Below, piece by piece: positions 40,945 through 53,261 of a stretch of DNA of 64,000 nt; positions within the stretch are counted from its first letter, which is position 1, and each line of letters opens with the position of its first letter. The stretch is taken from assembly GCA_903941105.1 (NCBI GenBank), contig CAJANL010000192.1, forward strand, positions 1-64,000, written 5' to 3'. The notes under the pieces were generated by a model. That model saw only the letters and a program-made list of their open reading frames with translations. It was not told the origin of the DNA and ran no database searches. This DNA comes from an uncultured Rhodospirillaceae bacterium. Its GTDB lineage: Bacteria > Pseudomonadota > Alphaproteobacteria > Rhodospirillales > Magnetospirillaceae. Made by a program: the position numbers and the translations under genes.

Positions 40945-41172
40945 TCAGGCCGGTCCGGCGACCGGGCCATACAGAGTCATGTCGGTAAGGGCGGAAACGG
41001 AGATGATCCGTGTTTCGCGGCGCTGGCCGTCGTTTTCGATCTGGGCATGAGGAATGCCGATGGCCGTTGTCCACAGGCGCGTCACCTTCCACGCCCGCCC
41101 GAGAGGATCGTCCGCCTTCACGAATCGTTCGCCGAGCCGCACGGATGGAGTCCTGCGCTTGAACATCATCAT
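40945..41172 (-). CDS. Mini-protein, paralog B of a tandem pair
   Basis: 75 residues (MMMFKRRTPSVRLGERFVKA ... IISVSALTDMTLYGPVAGPA), clearly related to paralog A along its whole length. The start has three consecutive ATG codons (41172, 41169, 41166) with GGAGG five bases before the first. It seems beta-rich, with a Trp in the middle strand (RAWKVTRLW) and a basic loop (DGQRRETRI). A regulatory or nucleic-acid-binding barrel is possible, but nothing proves it. It lies downstream of the histidine kinase gene on the same strand, across a 175-base spacer. Confidence 0.65.
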   Translation of the reverse strand: MMMFKRRTPSVRLGERFVKADDPLGRAWKVTRLWTTAIGIPHAQIENDGQRRETRIISVSALTDMTLYGPVAGPA

Positions 41173-41297
41173 TTTCGCCTCCCTGTCCCTGGGGCTGGTC
41201 GCACCGCTCGACAAGGCAATTGTCGCCGTTGCGGCGCGTCCTGGGGTGTGAGGATTTTGGGGTGGTGGCGGAGGAGGGGAGCGAGGGCGTCTCGATC

Positions 41298-41343
41298 TCT
41301 CATTAATAATCAATGAGATACCGGGATCCTTATTGGATTCCGG
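41298..41343 (-). terminator. Two adjacent hairpins after the histidine kinase gene
   Basis: CCGGGATCC-TTATT-GGATTCCGG (41321-41343, 9 bp with one G-T pair) and TCTCATT-AATAATC-AATGAGA (41298-41318, 7 bp) sit just downstream of the kinase stop on its own strand. No U-tract is present; a processing or termination role is likely but not proven. Confidence 0.4.
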
Positions 41344-41347
41344 GACC

Positions 41348-42653
<1,306 letters not shown>

Positions 42654-42673
<20 letters not shown>

Positions 42674-43493
42674 GCAGCACCTCGGATGGAATGGCACCGA
42701 GCAAGCGGAGCGCTTGCCGCCCCTCGTCCGAACGGGTGAAGGCAATGAAACGGGCCGCCGCCGGTGACGGGGCCGCAGGCAGCAGCAGGCAGACCCCGAA
42801 GGTGAACGGATAGGATCCGTCCTTGATGGTGGCGATGCTCGGCGGGATGCCGTCCAGGGTCAGGATATGGAGCTTGGGCCTTTCCGCCATCATCTGCAGC
42901 AATGACGCCGAGGTGAGCGAGCCGGCAATGCTTTCCGCCAGGGCGATGTTTTCCTGGTCCGTCGTCCCGACCGGGATGCCACGGCGGGTGGCGAGCTTGG
43001 CCATTGCCTCGGACATCCCCGGCACTTCGCGGCGCAAAAGGGCCATTTCCATGCTGACTTGCGACCGATTGATGATCTTCAGCGGCAGGCCATCGGACCA
43101 CACCGGGGCCGGATCGTCGAAAATGGCGGGGAGATGATCGCGCTTGAGCCCTTCCGGTTGAGGATGGGAGCTGATGAACACCAAGGCGGTCTTCATGCAA
43201 CTCGCTTCGTGGATGCCGCGCTGCCGTTCGAGTGGGGTGAGGGGACGGGCTGCGATGGCGACCTCGATGGCGCCGTCGGCAAGCGCATCGATTCCGCCAT
43301 TGGATCCCAGGCTGGGCAGCACCCGAAGCGAAACCCCCGGCTCCCGCTTCACGAACATGCCGCCGAGGATGCTCATCGCCTTCAAGCCCATGCCGGTACC
43401 GCCGAACCGGATCACCTCGTCGGCACGGGCGAAATCAATAGCGGCAAAGGACACTAGGCCGGTAATAGCCAGCACCGCACGCCATTGTTTCAT
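42654..43493 (-). CDS. Periplasmic phosphate-type substrate-binding protein (PstS-like)
   Basis: 280 residues with a signal peptide (MKQWRAVLAITGLVSFAAIDFARA) and a type-2 periplasmic binding fold (IRFGGTGMGLKAMSILGGMF; VKREPGVSLRVLPSLGSNGGIDAL; TTDQENIALAESI; YPFTFGVCLLLP). It belongs to the PBP-like family that includes PstS, but no ABC transporter genes are nearby; instead it overlaps a histidine kinase gene, which suggests a sensory rather than uptake role. ATG 43493 starts the signal peptide; ATG 43517 upstream has an ill-spaced ribosome site. The ligand is unknown. Confidence 0.8.
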
Positions 43494-43671
43494 TGGTCCC
43501 AATCCATTAACGTTCATTCCTGCCGATTTGATGGTATCCCTAATGGCTGTGCCAGTGGAATGACGAAATGCGTATCCGAAAGATGGAGGGTGCCGTCGTT
43601 CTTGCGCTCTTTTGCCGTCGGCACGGGCAAAAGTATATGTCCGCACCGGTAACAGGAGGCTGAGAGCGCGG

Positions 43672-44763
43672 ATGGCTTATCATCTCTGGGTTGCATTGAG
43701 TCCGCACGGCTATGGCCACGCCGCCATGACCGCGCCGGTGGTGGCGGAACTGCGGCGGCGGCGACCGGGGCTCGCCCTCACCATTCAGACGGCCCTGCCG
43801 CGTGATTTCCTGGCAACCCGCTACGGCAGCGACTTCACCCATGTGACCGACATCCCCGATTTCGGCCTGCGCATGACCTCGGCCACCGGCGTCGACCTCG
43901 ACGCCACCGCCGCCGAGTACGGCCGCCTGCACGCCGACTGGCCGGCGGTGGTCGAGCGTGAAACGGAACGGTTGGTCGCCGCCGCACCGGATCTGGTGCT
44001 GGCCAACGTGCCCTATGTCACCATCGCCGCGGCGGCGCGGGCGGGCATTCCGGTGGCGGGCTACAGTTCGCTGGAGTGGAGCGGCATCTACGCCCACTAC
44101 CTGGGCGACCGCCCCGAGTCCGCCACCATCGCCGCCCAGATGCTGGAGGCCTATAACGCGGGCGACGTGTTCCTGCAGGTCACCCCCGCCATGCCGATGC
44201 CACGTCTCGCTAAATTGAAGCGTATCGGCCCGGTGGCGCGGCGCGGCGACGATCGGCGGAGCGAATTGCGCCGGCGTTTCGGGACGGGCAGGGTGGGGCT
44301 GGTGGCCTTTGGCGGCATCGACCATGCGCTCGACTGGTCGCGCTGGCCGCGTCTCGACGGCTGGACCTGGCTGACCACGCTGGAACGCCCGGATCGCGGC
44401 GACGTGCTGGGCTGGGAAGCGGCGGGAATGGGCTTTGCCGACCTTATCGCTTCGGTCGAGGTGGTGGTGACCAAGCCGGGCTACGGCACCTTCACCGAGG
44501 CCGCCCTGGCGGAAACGCCGGTTCTCTACATCCCCAGGCCGGATTGGCCGGAATCGCCGCATCTCGACCGCTGGCTGGAGGGGCATACCCGAGCCCTGGC
44601 CGTTCCGCTCGACGCTCTGTTCGGCGACCGGCTGGAAACTCAACTGCGCACGTTGTTTTCGCTGCCGGGCCGGCCGCTTGCCTCGCCTTCCGGCATCGAT
44701 GAGGCGGTCGAAACGCTCGAATCCATGTTGGATGGCAACCGCGTTCACTGCGGATGCAGTTGA
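43672..44763 (+). CDS. Glycosyltransferase-like protein (GT-B fold, MurG-type)
   Basis: 363 residues. SPHGYGHAAMTAPVVAELRRR near the N-terminus is the glycine-rich loop of GT-B transferases of the MurG/GT28 type and of the related N-terminal domain of sugar kinases. The nucleotide-sugar part is later: VVVTKPGYGTFTEAALAETPVLYIPR. The acceptor and sugar are unknown. AGGAGG lies about 13 bases before ATG 43672. It is divergent from the binding-protein gene. A strong hairpin follows. Confidence 0.75.
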   Translation: MAYHLWVALSPHGYGHAAMTAPVVAELRRRRPGLALTIQTALPRDFLATRYGSDFTHVTDIPDFGLRMTSATGVDLDATAAEYGRLHADWPAVVERETERLVAAAPDLVLANVPYVTIAAAARAGIPVAGYSSLEWSGIYAHYLGDRPESATIAAQMLEAYNAGDVFLQVTPAMPMPRLAKLKRIGPVARRGDDRRSELRRRFGTGRVGLVAFGGIDHALDWSRWPRLDGWTWLTTLERPDRGDVLGWEAAGMGFADLIASVEVVVTKPGYGTFTEAALAETPVLYIPRPDWPESPHLDRWLEGHTRALAVPLDALFGDRLETQLRTLFSLPGRPLASPSGIDEAVETLESMLDGNRVHCGCS

Positions 44764-44896
44764 CGGCCGGCGGATTTGTCACGTGGAGGCATCGAAAATT
44801 GCCGTGAGATGCCCATCTCAGGGGTACGGCCACGTCGGTGACCGTGTCGGGCGGCTTCCGTCATTCTCCTCTCCGGAGGTGTGCCCCATCCTAAAC

Positions 44897-44931
44897 GGGG
44901 CGGATTCCCTATGGAATCCGCCCCGCTTCTT
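44897..44931 (+). terminator. Strong hairpin upstream of cutA
   Basis: GGGGCGGATTCC-CTAT-GGAATCCGCCCC is a perfect 12-bp stem followed by GCTTCTTTC. It lies 133 bases after the glycosyltransferase stop and 18 bases before cutA. It is best read as the terminator of the upstream gene, though cutA would then need a promoter inside or after it; an attenuator for cutA is the alternative. Confidence 0.65.
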
Positions 44932-44948
44932 TCAAAGAGGAGGCTTCC

Positions 44949-45263
44949 ATGAGTTGCAGCCTGATCTACGTCACCGCCGGATCACGCGACGAGGCCCTCA
45001 AGGTCGGGCGCGGCTTGGTGGCAGCCCGGTTGGCCGCCTGCGCCAACGTGCTGGACGGGGCGACCTCGATCTATTGGTGGCAGGGCACCCTGCAGCAGGA
45101 AGGAGAGGCCGTGCTGGTGGCCAAGACCCGCACCGAGTTGGTGCCGGCGGTCATCGCCAAGGTGCGTGAACTGCACAGCTACAGCTGCCCCTGCGTGGTG
45201 GCGCTGCCCATCACCGACGGCAATCCTGCCTTCCTGGAGTGGATCACGGCGGAGACGACCTGA
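44949..45263 (+). CDS. cutA: Divalent cation tolerance protein CutA
   Basis: 104-residue CutA1, a trimeric PII-like protein linked with tolerance to copper and other divalent metals. Family motifs LIYVTAGSRDEALKVGRGLVAARLAACANV, SIYWWQGTLQQEGEAVLVAKT and LHSYSCPCVVALPI are clear. GAGGAGG sits upstream of ATG 44949. Its stop (45261-45263) directly abuts the ispDF stop on the other strand, with no base between. The strong hairpin just upstream could influence its expression. Confidence 0.95.
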   Translation: MSCSLIYVTAGSRDEALKVGRGLVAARLAACANVLDGATSIYWWQGTLQQEGEAVLVAKTRTELVPAVIAKVRELHSYSCPCVVALPITDGNPAFLEWITAETT

Positions 45264-46412
45264 TCACGGCAGCCATACCGTCGCAGTGGCCTGGGCGGCG
45301 ATGCCCTCGCGGCGGCCGGTGAAGCCCAAGCCCTCGGTGGTGGTGGCCTTGATGCTGACCCGGTTCTGCGAAATTCCGAGGATTTCTGCCACCCGGGCCG
45401 CCATGGCGCCGCGATGGGGGCCGACCTTGGGGCGCTCGCAGATGATGGTGAGGTCGAGATGGACCACCCGACCGCCCAAGGCGCTCAGCAGCCCGGCGGC
45501 GTGGGCCAGGAACAGGTGTGAGGCGGCGCCCTTCCAACGGTCGTCCGTGGGCGGGAAGTGGTGTCCGATATCCCCGGCGGCGATGGCGCCCAGCACGGCG
45601 TCGGTGGCCGCGTGCAGCGCCACGTCGGCATCGGAATGCCCGTCCAGCGCCGCGTCGTGCGGCACCGGCACGCCGCATAGCCATAGCCCCGTTCCCGGCA
45701 CGAAACGATGGACGTCGAAACCGCTGCCGGTGCGGGTCTCGCCCGGGCCGCCGAATGCCCGCCGGGCGCGGTCGAGATCGGCCAGGGTGGTGATCTTGAA
45801 GTTGTCCTCCGAGCCGGTCACCAGCGCCACCGCCAGCCCGGCGCGCTCGGCCACCGAGGCATCGTCGGTCAGTTCGCAGCCGGCGGCGGCGCGGTGGGCT
45901 TCGAGAATGTCGCCATAGCGGAAGCCTTGCGGCGTCTGGGCACGGTAGAGGTTGACCCGCTCGACGGTGGCTGCCACCAGCCCATGGCGGCCGTGTTTCA
46001 GGGTGTCGGCGACGGCGATGGCGGGAATGGCGCCGGGATGCTGTTCCAGGGCGCCGATCACCCGGCCGATGGTGCCGGCATCGACGAACGGGCGGGCGCC
46101 GTCATGGATCAGCACGGCGTCGGGAGCCAGGTCGGCCAGGCTCTCCAGCCCGAGCCGCACGCTGTCCTGCCGGCTGGCGCCGCCGTCCACCGGCTCCAGC
46201 AGCCCCAGCCCGGCGGCGGCAAGATCGTAGAAGGGGCGATCATCGGGATGAATGACGCAACGAACCGCGTCGATGCCGGGATTGGTGGCCAAGACGGCCA
46301 GGGTGTGGCGCAGCACCGGCCGCCCTCCCAGGTCGAGATACTGCTTGGGCATTTCGCCGCCGAGCCGCCGCCCGCGCCCCGCCGCCACCACCAACGCCAC
46401 GCACTTGACCAT
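45264..46412 (-). CDS. ispDF: Bifunctional IspD/IspF: 2-C-methyl-D-erythritol 4-phosphate cytidylyltransferase / MECDP synthase
   Basis: 382-residue fusion for two non-consecutive steps of the MEP isoprenoid pathway. The IspD part (1 to about 225) has [30 protein letters not shown] and TPQGFRYG. The IspF part (about 226-382) has GSGFDVHRF (metal-binding Asp and His), [18 protein letters not shown] and [20 protein letters not shown]. The fusion is typical of alphaproteobacteria. ATG 46412 is preceded by GGGGAG at good spacing; the open frame upstream is not conserved protein. Convergent with cutA. Confidence 0.96.
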   Translation of the reverse strand: MVKCVALVVAAGRGRRLGGEMPKQYLDLGGRPVLRHTLAVLATNPGIDAVRCVIHPDDRPFYDLAAAGLGLLEPVDGGASRQDSVRLGLESLADLAPDAVLIHDGARPFVDAGTIGRVIGALEQHPGAIPAIAVADTLKHGRHGLVAATVERVNLYRAQTPQGFRYGDILEAHRAAAGCELTDDASVAERAGLAVALVTGSEDNFKITTLADLDRARRAFGGPGETRTGSGFDVHRFVPGTGLWLCGVPVPHDAALDGHSDADVALHAATDAVLGAIAAGDIGHHFPPTDDRWKGAASHLFLAHAAGLLSALGGRVVHLDLTIICERPKVGPHRGAMAARVAEILGISQNRVSIKATTTEGLGFTGRREGIAAQATATVWLP

Positions 46413-46550
46413 ATCGCTCCCCTCGGGTTGACCCTTCCGCCCCTGCCGCAGGCGGGGAAGGGAGGTCCTGCCTGATAGGCTACGGGGCCACCGACCATTT
46501 GCCAAGAGACTGGTCTTTGCCGCGCCGCAAAGGATGGTATAGTCCGGCCC

Positions 46551-47360
46551 ATGTCCATCGTGCTCAACATCTCCGCCCTGGCGGCCCTGGTGGCGGCGGC
46601 TTTCGTGCCCATGCGGCAGGGAGCCTCGCGTGATGGCGCCTTCTGGGCTGTGGTCGTCCTGGCAGTGGTTGGACCGGCCGCCTGGGCCGCCTCCATGATG
46701 GTGGGGCAGGCCTGGCAGACCAGCCTGTCGCTGGCCCTGCTGGTCAGCATCGCCGCCAGCGCTGCCCTCTTCGCCGTGGTGGCTGCGGTTTCGCCCCAGG
46801 CCTGGCGGCTGGCGCCGCTGCTGATGCCCTATCTGGCCGGGCTTGGCGTGGTTGCGTCGCTGTCGCAGGGGCTGGAGCGGGCGGCCAAGCCGCTGGCCGG
46901 CGGCGCCCCGGCCGCCTGGCTTGACCTGCACATCGTTATCGGCGTGCTGACCTATGCCCTGCTGACCCTGGCGGCGGTGGCCTCGTTGGGGGCCTTCCTG
47001 CAGGAGCGGGCACTGAAGCGGAAATCGCCCACCCAGCTGACCCGGATGCTGCCCAGCGTCGCCGATGGCGAGCGCCTCGGCGGTGCCCTGTTGCTGGCCT
47101 CCGAGGTGGTGCTGGGCCTGGGGCTCGCCACCGGCATGGGCACGCTTCATTTCGAGACCGGCGCCTTGTGGAAGCTTGACCACAAGACGCTGCTGTCGTT
47201 GCTGGCCTTCCTGTTGATCGGCCTGCTGCTGATCGGCCATCGGGTGTGCGGCGTGCGCGGTCGTGCCGCCGCCCGGGTTGTGCTGGTGGCCTATCTACTG
47301 CTGACGCTGGCCTATCCCGGAGTGAAGTTCGTCACCCAGGTGTTGTCACCCGGTCAGTAG
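46551..47360 (+). CDS. CcsA/YpjD-type cytochrome c assembly-family membrane protein
   Basis: 269 residues, nearly all hydrophobic, with eight predicted membrane helices. The central [24 protein letters not shown] and [25 protein letters not shown] resemble the CcsA/HemX/YpjD family, which handles haem or stabilises cytochrome biogenesis enzymes. The role of YpjD-type members is not settled. It precedes dusB by 69 bases on the same strand and is divergent from ispDF. Confidence 0.82.
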   Translation: MSIVLNISALAALVAAAFVPMRQGASRDGAFWAVVVLAVVGPAAWAASMMVGQAWQTSLSLALLVSIAASAALFAVVAAVSPQAWRLAPLLMPYLAGLGVVASLSQGLERAAKPLAGGAPAAWLDLHIVIGVLTYALLTLAAVASLGAFLQERALKRKSPTQLTRMLPSVADGERLGGALLLASEVVLGLGLATGMGTLHFETGALWKLDHKTLLSLLAFLLIGLLLIGHRVCGVRGRAAARVVLVAYLLLTLAYPGVKFVTQVLSPGQ

Positions 47361-47429
47361 CCCTGATTGCCTCCTCTTCGAGCAGATTCGCCGTTGCCTT
47401 GGGCGGTGATCTGCATAATAAATGCGCAT

Positions 47430-48437
47430 ATGCTGCACACACTCCGTAATCCCGTCCGGATCGGTCCGCTCACCCTGGATGACCCCGTCATTCTCGCCCC
47501 CATGTCCGGGGTGACCGATATGCCGTTCCGCCGTCTGGTCAAGAGCATGGGCGCCGGGCTGGTGGTGTCCGAGATGATCGCCAGCGCCGCCATGGTGCGC
47601 AAGAACCGCCAGACCATGCGCATGGCGGCCGCCGCCCCCGAAGAGGGGCCGATGGCGGTACAGCTGGCCGGCTGCGAGCCCCAGGTGATGGCCGATGCCG
47701 CCCGGCTCAACCAGGATCTGGGCGCCGCCATCGTCGACATCAACATGGGGTGCCCGGTGAAGAAGGTGGCGCTGAAGGGCGAGGCCGGCTCGGCCTTGAT
47801 GCGCAACGAGAATCTTGCCGGCCGGCTGATGGAGGCCACCGTCAGGGCCGTCCAGGTGCCGGTGACGCTGAAGATGCGCATGGGCTGGGACCACAACAGC
47901 CTCAATGCCCCCAGTCTGGCGCGCGTCGCCGAGCAGAGCGGCATCCGCATGGTGACGGTGCACGGCCGCACCCGCCAGCAGTTCTACTCCGGCACCGCCG
48001 ACTGGAGCTTCGTACGCCAGGTCAAGGAGGCGGTGTCCATCCCGGTGATCGTCAATGGCGACATCGAGAGCATCGACGACGCCGTGCGCGCCCTTGAGGA
48101 GTCGGGCGCCGATGGGGTGATGATCGGCCGCGCCTGCTATGGCCGGCCATGGCTGCCGGGGCAGGTCGCCCATTACCTGCGGACCGGCGAACGGCTGCCC
48201 GAGCCCGGGCTTGAGCAGCGCCTCGCCATCCTGCTGGCCCATTACGAGGCCATGCTGGTCCATTATGGAGCTGATGGCGGCATGCGCATGGCCCGCAAGC
48301 ATGTCGCGTGGTATTCCAAGGGCTTGGCCGGCTCGGCCGAGTTCCGCGCCGAGGTCAATCGCCTGACCGATCCCGAGGCGGTGCGCCGTGCCATCGTCGC
48401 CTTCTGGACCCCCTTGCTGGATCGGGCCGCGGCATGA
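47430..48437 (+). CDS. dusB: tRNA dihydrouridine synthase B (NifR3)
   Basis: 335-residue flavoenzyme reducing uridines in the tRNA D-loop. Motifs: [14 protein letters not shown] (FMN-binding start), [24 protein letters not shown] with catalytic Cys, [19 protein letters not shown] and GRACYGRPW. The gene is called nifR3 when it heads the ntrBC operon of alphaproteobacteria, as here; ATG 47430 is used. Its stop overlaps the ntrB start (ATGA). It opens the long plus-strand run that ends at the inositol-monophosphatase gene. Confidence 0.96.
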   Translation: MLHTLRNPVRIGPLTLDDPVILAPMSGVTDMPFRRLVKSMGAGLVVSEMIASAAMVRKNRQTMRMAAAAPEEGPMAVQLAGCEPQVMADAARLNQDLGAAIVDINMGCPVKKVALKGEAGSALMRNENLAGRLMEATVRAVQVPVTLKMRMGWDHNSLNAPSLARVAEQSGIRMVTVHGRTRQQFYSGTADWSFVRQVKEAVSIPVIVNGDIESIDDAVRALEESGADGVMIGRACYGRPWLPGQVAHYLRTGERLPEPGLEQRLAILLAHYEAMLVHYGADGGMRMARKHVAWYSKGLAGSAEFRAEVNRLTDPEAVRRAIVAFWTPLLDRAAA

Positions 48438-49554
48438 TCGGCACGACCTCCACCCTGCCGCTCCGCCGTGGCACGGTCACGCCGCCCCCCGACGCCGCGG
48501 TGGTGCTGGGCGCCCTGGCCGCGGCGGTGGTGGCGGTGGACGAGAGCGGTCTCATCCGGTTCGCCAACGGTGCCGCCGAGCAGCTGTTCAGCTCCAGTGC
48601 CGCCTATCTGTGCGGTCAGCCGATCACCGAGTTTCTGCCCCCCGACTGCCCGATCCTGTCGCTGATCGCCCAGGCCCGCGACAACTCCCTGTCGGTGGCG
48701 GAGCACGGCGTGGCGTTGGACACCCCGCGCACCGGCCACCGCATCGTCACGGTCCAGGTGGCGCACATCAGCGAGATGCCCGGCTGCGTCGTCGTCTCGT
48801 TGGTGGAACAATCCATGGCGCTGAAGATCGGCGCCCAGCTCAACAGCCGCAACGCCGCCCGCTCGGTCACCGCCATGGCCGCCATCCTGGCGCATGAGAT
48901 CAAGAACCCGCTGTCGGGCATTCGTGGCGCGGCGCAACTCCTGGAGCAGAACGCCTGCGAGGACGACCGCATCCTCACCCGCCTGATCTGCGACGAAGCC
49001 GACCGTATCGTCGCCCTGGTGGACCGCATGGATGTGTTCACCGACAAGCCCGGCGTCGAGCGAGGCGCGGTCAATATCCATCGCGTGCTGGAGCATGTGC
49101 GGCGAATCGCCCAGGCCGGCTTCGGCCGCAATGTCCGCATCGTCGAGGCCTACGATCCCTCGCTGCCCTCGGTGCTGGGCGACCGCGACCAACTGGTGCA
49201 GGTGTTCCTCAATCTGGTGAAGAATGCCGCCGAGGCGGTGCCGCCCGATGGTGGCGAGATCGTCATCGCCACCGCCTATCAGCACGGCATCCGCCTGGCG
49301 GTGCCGGGCAGCGACTCGCGCCGGCATCTGCCGCTGATGGTGACCATCCAGGATAACGGTCCGGGAATTCCCGACGATATCAGGCCGCACCTGTTCGATG
49401 CCTTCGTCACCACCAAGACTTCGGGCACCGGGCTGGGCCTGGCGCTGGTGGCCAAGATCATCGGTGACCATGGCGGTATCGTCGAATTCGACAGCCAGCC
49501 CAGGAAGACGGTGTTCCGGGTATTGTTGCCCATGGTTCAGAACGGGGATGATTC

Positions 49555-49558
<4 letters not shown>
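48434..49558 (+). CDS. ntrB: Nitrogen regulation sensor histidine kinase NtrB
   Basis: 374-residue cytosolic kinase of the nitrogen two-component system. A PAS domain (about 20-120; [17 protein letters not shown]) precedes HisKA with phospho-acceptor His154 ([22 protein letters not shown]) and HATPase_c ([29 protein letters not shown]). In relatives NtrB is controlled by the PII protein and phosphorylates or dephosphorylates NtrC according to glutamine status. It overlaps dusB upstream and ntrC downstream by four bases each (ATGA), which fits co-translation with its cognate regulator. Confidence 0.95.
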
Positions 49559-51006
<1,448 letters not shown>

Positions 51007-51026
51007 CCATGGAGCGCGGAGACTGA

Positions 51027-53261
51027 ATGGCCGTCGAGCGCCGCCGGATCGCAGTCAGGCTGAAGCTGTGGGCGCGCCGGGTCGAGCTGTCGCGGCGGCT
51101 GGCCTATGCGCTGACGCTGGCCGTCATTCCCTCGGTCATCGCCACCGTGATGGCCATGACCGTTTCGGTGCCCAACGGCCCCGATCCCCGCGCCGTGATG
51201 TCGTTGCTGCTGCTCGACTGCGTCCTGCTGCTGCTGCTGGGCGTGGTGGTGGGCGTGCGGGTGGTCGACATCATCCGCGCCCATCGCCGCGGTTCCTCGG
51301 GCTCGCGGCTGCACCTGCGCTTCATGGTGCTGTTCGCCCTGGTGGCGGTGACGCCGGCCATCCTGATGTCGGTGGGCTCGACGGTGTTCTTCCGCTACGG
51401 CATCGAGAGCTGGTTCTCCGACCGGGTGCGCACCGCGCTGGAAGCCTCGCTGGAGGTGGCGCACGCCTACCTTGAGGAGCACAAGCAGATCATCGGCGGC
51501 GATGCCCTGGCCATGGCCAACGACATCAACCGCGAGGGGCCGCTGCTGATGCGCTCGGCCACCCAGTTCAACTCGTTCATCGCCACCCAGGCCGCCATCC
51601 GCGGCCTCACCGAGGCCATCGTGTTCGACCGGCAGGGGCGCATCCTGGCCCGGTCGGGGCTGGTCTTCTCCATTGAAACCAGCGTGACGCAGATTCCCAT
51701 CTGGGCCTTCGACCGGGTGCGGGCCGGCGAGGTGGCGGTGCTCACCGGAACCGAGGACGACCGTGTCCGCGCCCTGGTGCAGTTGCAGGGCGTCTTCGGC
51801 GAGGCCTATCTCTATGTCGGTCGCCTGGTGGACGCCAAGGTGCTGGGCCACATGGAACAGACCTCCGCCGCGGTGGCCGAGTACGAACGCCTGGAAGGCC
51901 GCCGCTCCGGGCTGGAGACCGCATTCTCGCTGGTGTTCGCCGTGGTGGCGTTGCTGGTGCTGCTGGCGGCGGTGTGGGTCGGCCTGACCATGGCGACGCG
52001 GCTCGCCAACCCTATCGCACGGCTGATCGATGGCGCCGAGCGGGTGCGCAGCGGTAATTTCGAGGATCGCGTCCAGGAGGCCGCGGACCCCGAGGTGGGA
52101 GCGCTGACCCGTGCCTTCAATCGCATGACGGAACAGCTCTCCGACCAGCGGCGCGAGTTGGTGGAGGCCAATCGCGAGCTGGATGAACGTCGCCGCTTCA
52201 CCGAGACGGTGCTGTCCGGCGTCTCGGCCGGCGTCATCGGCCTCGACCGCCACGGCAACATCCACCTGCCCAACCGCTCCGCCATGGAATTGCTGGGCAT
52301 GTCGGCCGAGGGCATGACTGGGCGTCCATTGGCCGAGGCAGTCCCCGAACTCGGCGATGCCGTCGAGGAATGCCGCCGCCGTCCCGACAAGCTGGTGCAG
52401 CACGAGGTGCGCCTGGCCCCGCCCGGCGGTCGTGCCCGCAGCCTGCTGGTGCGCGTCGCCGCCGAAAGCCTGGCGGGGGAGATCATCGGCTATGTCGTCA
52501 CTTTCGACGATATCACCGAACTGGTCTCCGCCCAGCGCAAGGCCGCCTGGGCCGACGTGGCGCGCCGCATCGCCCATGAGATCAAGAACCCGCTGACGCC
52601 GATCCAGCTTTCCGCCGAACGGCTAAAACGTAAGTATCTCAAGGAGATACAGAGCGATCCCAAGACATACGTCGATCTGATCGAGACCATTGTGCGTCAG
52701 GTCGGTGATATCGGCCGCATGGTGGACGAGTTCTCGTCCTTCGCCCGCATGCCGGCGCCGCAGATGAAGCCCGAGGATCTTGCGGATCTGTGCCGCCAAG
52801 CCTTGTTCTTGCAGCGCAACGGTTATCCCGAAGTGATGTTCGAGGGCTCGCTGCCGGAGGGCAAGGTGCCGATCACCTGCGATGGCCGCCTCATCGGTCA
52901 GGCATTGACCAATCTGCTGAAGAATGCGGTGGAGGCCATCCAGGGCCGTGACGGCGCGGACCGGCCGCCCGGCCGCGTCGGGCTTGTCTTGCGTTCCGAA
53001 GGCAGCGGCATCGTCGTCGAGGTCGAGGACAACGGCAAGGGCCTGCCGACCGACAACCGCGAGCGGCTGACCGAACCCTATGTCACGACCCGGAGCAAGG
53101 GCACCGGATTAGGCCTTGCCATCGTCAAGAAAATCATGGAAGACCATGGCGGTGATCTTTACTTGGAGGACGCGCCCGGAGGCGGTGCCCGTGTCGGCCT
53201 GATCTTCCGCGAGGCCGAGCCATCCCCTCCCCCCGAACAGATGGCAACCCATGGCGCATGA
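51027..53261 (+). CDS. ntrY: Nitrogen regulation sensor histidine kinase NtrY
   Basis: 744-residue membrane kinase. Two helices near residues 25-75 and one near 100 precede a periplasmic region, a further helix at about 295-320 leads to HAMP (RLANPIARLIDGAERV), then PAS, HisKA with phospho-acceptor His517 ([21 protein letters not shown]) and HATPase_c (NLLKNAVEA, DNGKGLP, GTGLGLAIVKKI). In Azospirillum, Brucella and Rhodobacter relatives NtrYX responds to nitrogen or redox/oxygen status and cross-talks with NtrBC. It follows ntrC by 20 bases and overlaps ntrX by 11 bases. Confidence 0.95.
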   Translation: MAVERRRIAVRLKLWARRVELSRRLAYALTLAVIPSVIATVMAMTVSVPNGPDPRAVMSLLLLDCVLLLLLGVVVGVRVVDIIRAHRRGSSGSRLHLRFMVLFALVAVTPAILMSVGSTVFFRYGIESWFSDRVRTALEASLEVAHAYLEEHKQIIGGDALAMANDINREGPLLMRSATQFNSFIATQAAIRGLTEAIVFDRQGRILARSGLVFSIETSVTQIPIWAFDRVRAGEVAVLTGTEDDRVRALVQLQGVFGEAYLYVGRLVDAKVLGHMEQTSAAVAEYERLEGRRSGLETAFSLVFAVVALLVLLAAVWVGLTMATRLANPIARLIDGAERVRSGNFEDRVQEAADPEVGALTRAFNRMTEQLSDQRRELVEANRELDERRRFTETVLSGVSAGVIGLDRHGNIHLPNRSAMELLGMSAEGMTGRPLAEAVPELGDAVEECRRRPDKLVQHEVRLAPPGGRARSLLVRVAAESLAGEIIGYVVTFDDITELVSAQRKAAWADVARRIAHEIKNPLTPIQLSAERLKRKYLKEIQSDPKTYVDLIETIVRQVGDIGRMVDEFSSFARMPAPQMKPEDLADLCRQALFLQRNGYPEVMFEGSLPEGKVPITCDGRLIGQALTNLLKNAVEAIQGRDGADRPPGRVGLVLRSEGSGIVVEVEDNGKGLPTDNRERLTEPYVTTRSKGTGLGLAIVKKIMEDHGGDLYLEDAPGGGARVGLIFREAEPSPPPEQMATHGA

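Noticed and set aside
44764-44948. Known riboswitch class upstream of cutA
   Set aside because: No consensus core of the SAM, SAH, Mn (yybP-ykoY) or NiCo classes could be recognised; kept only as a structured leader.
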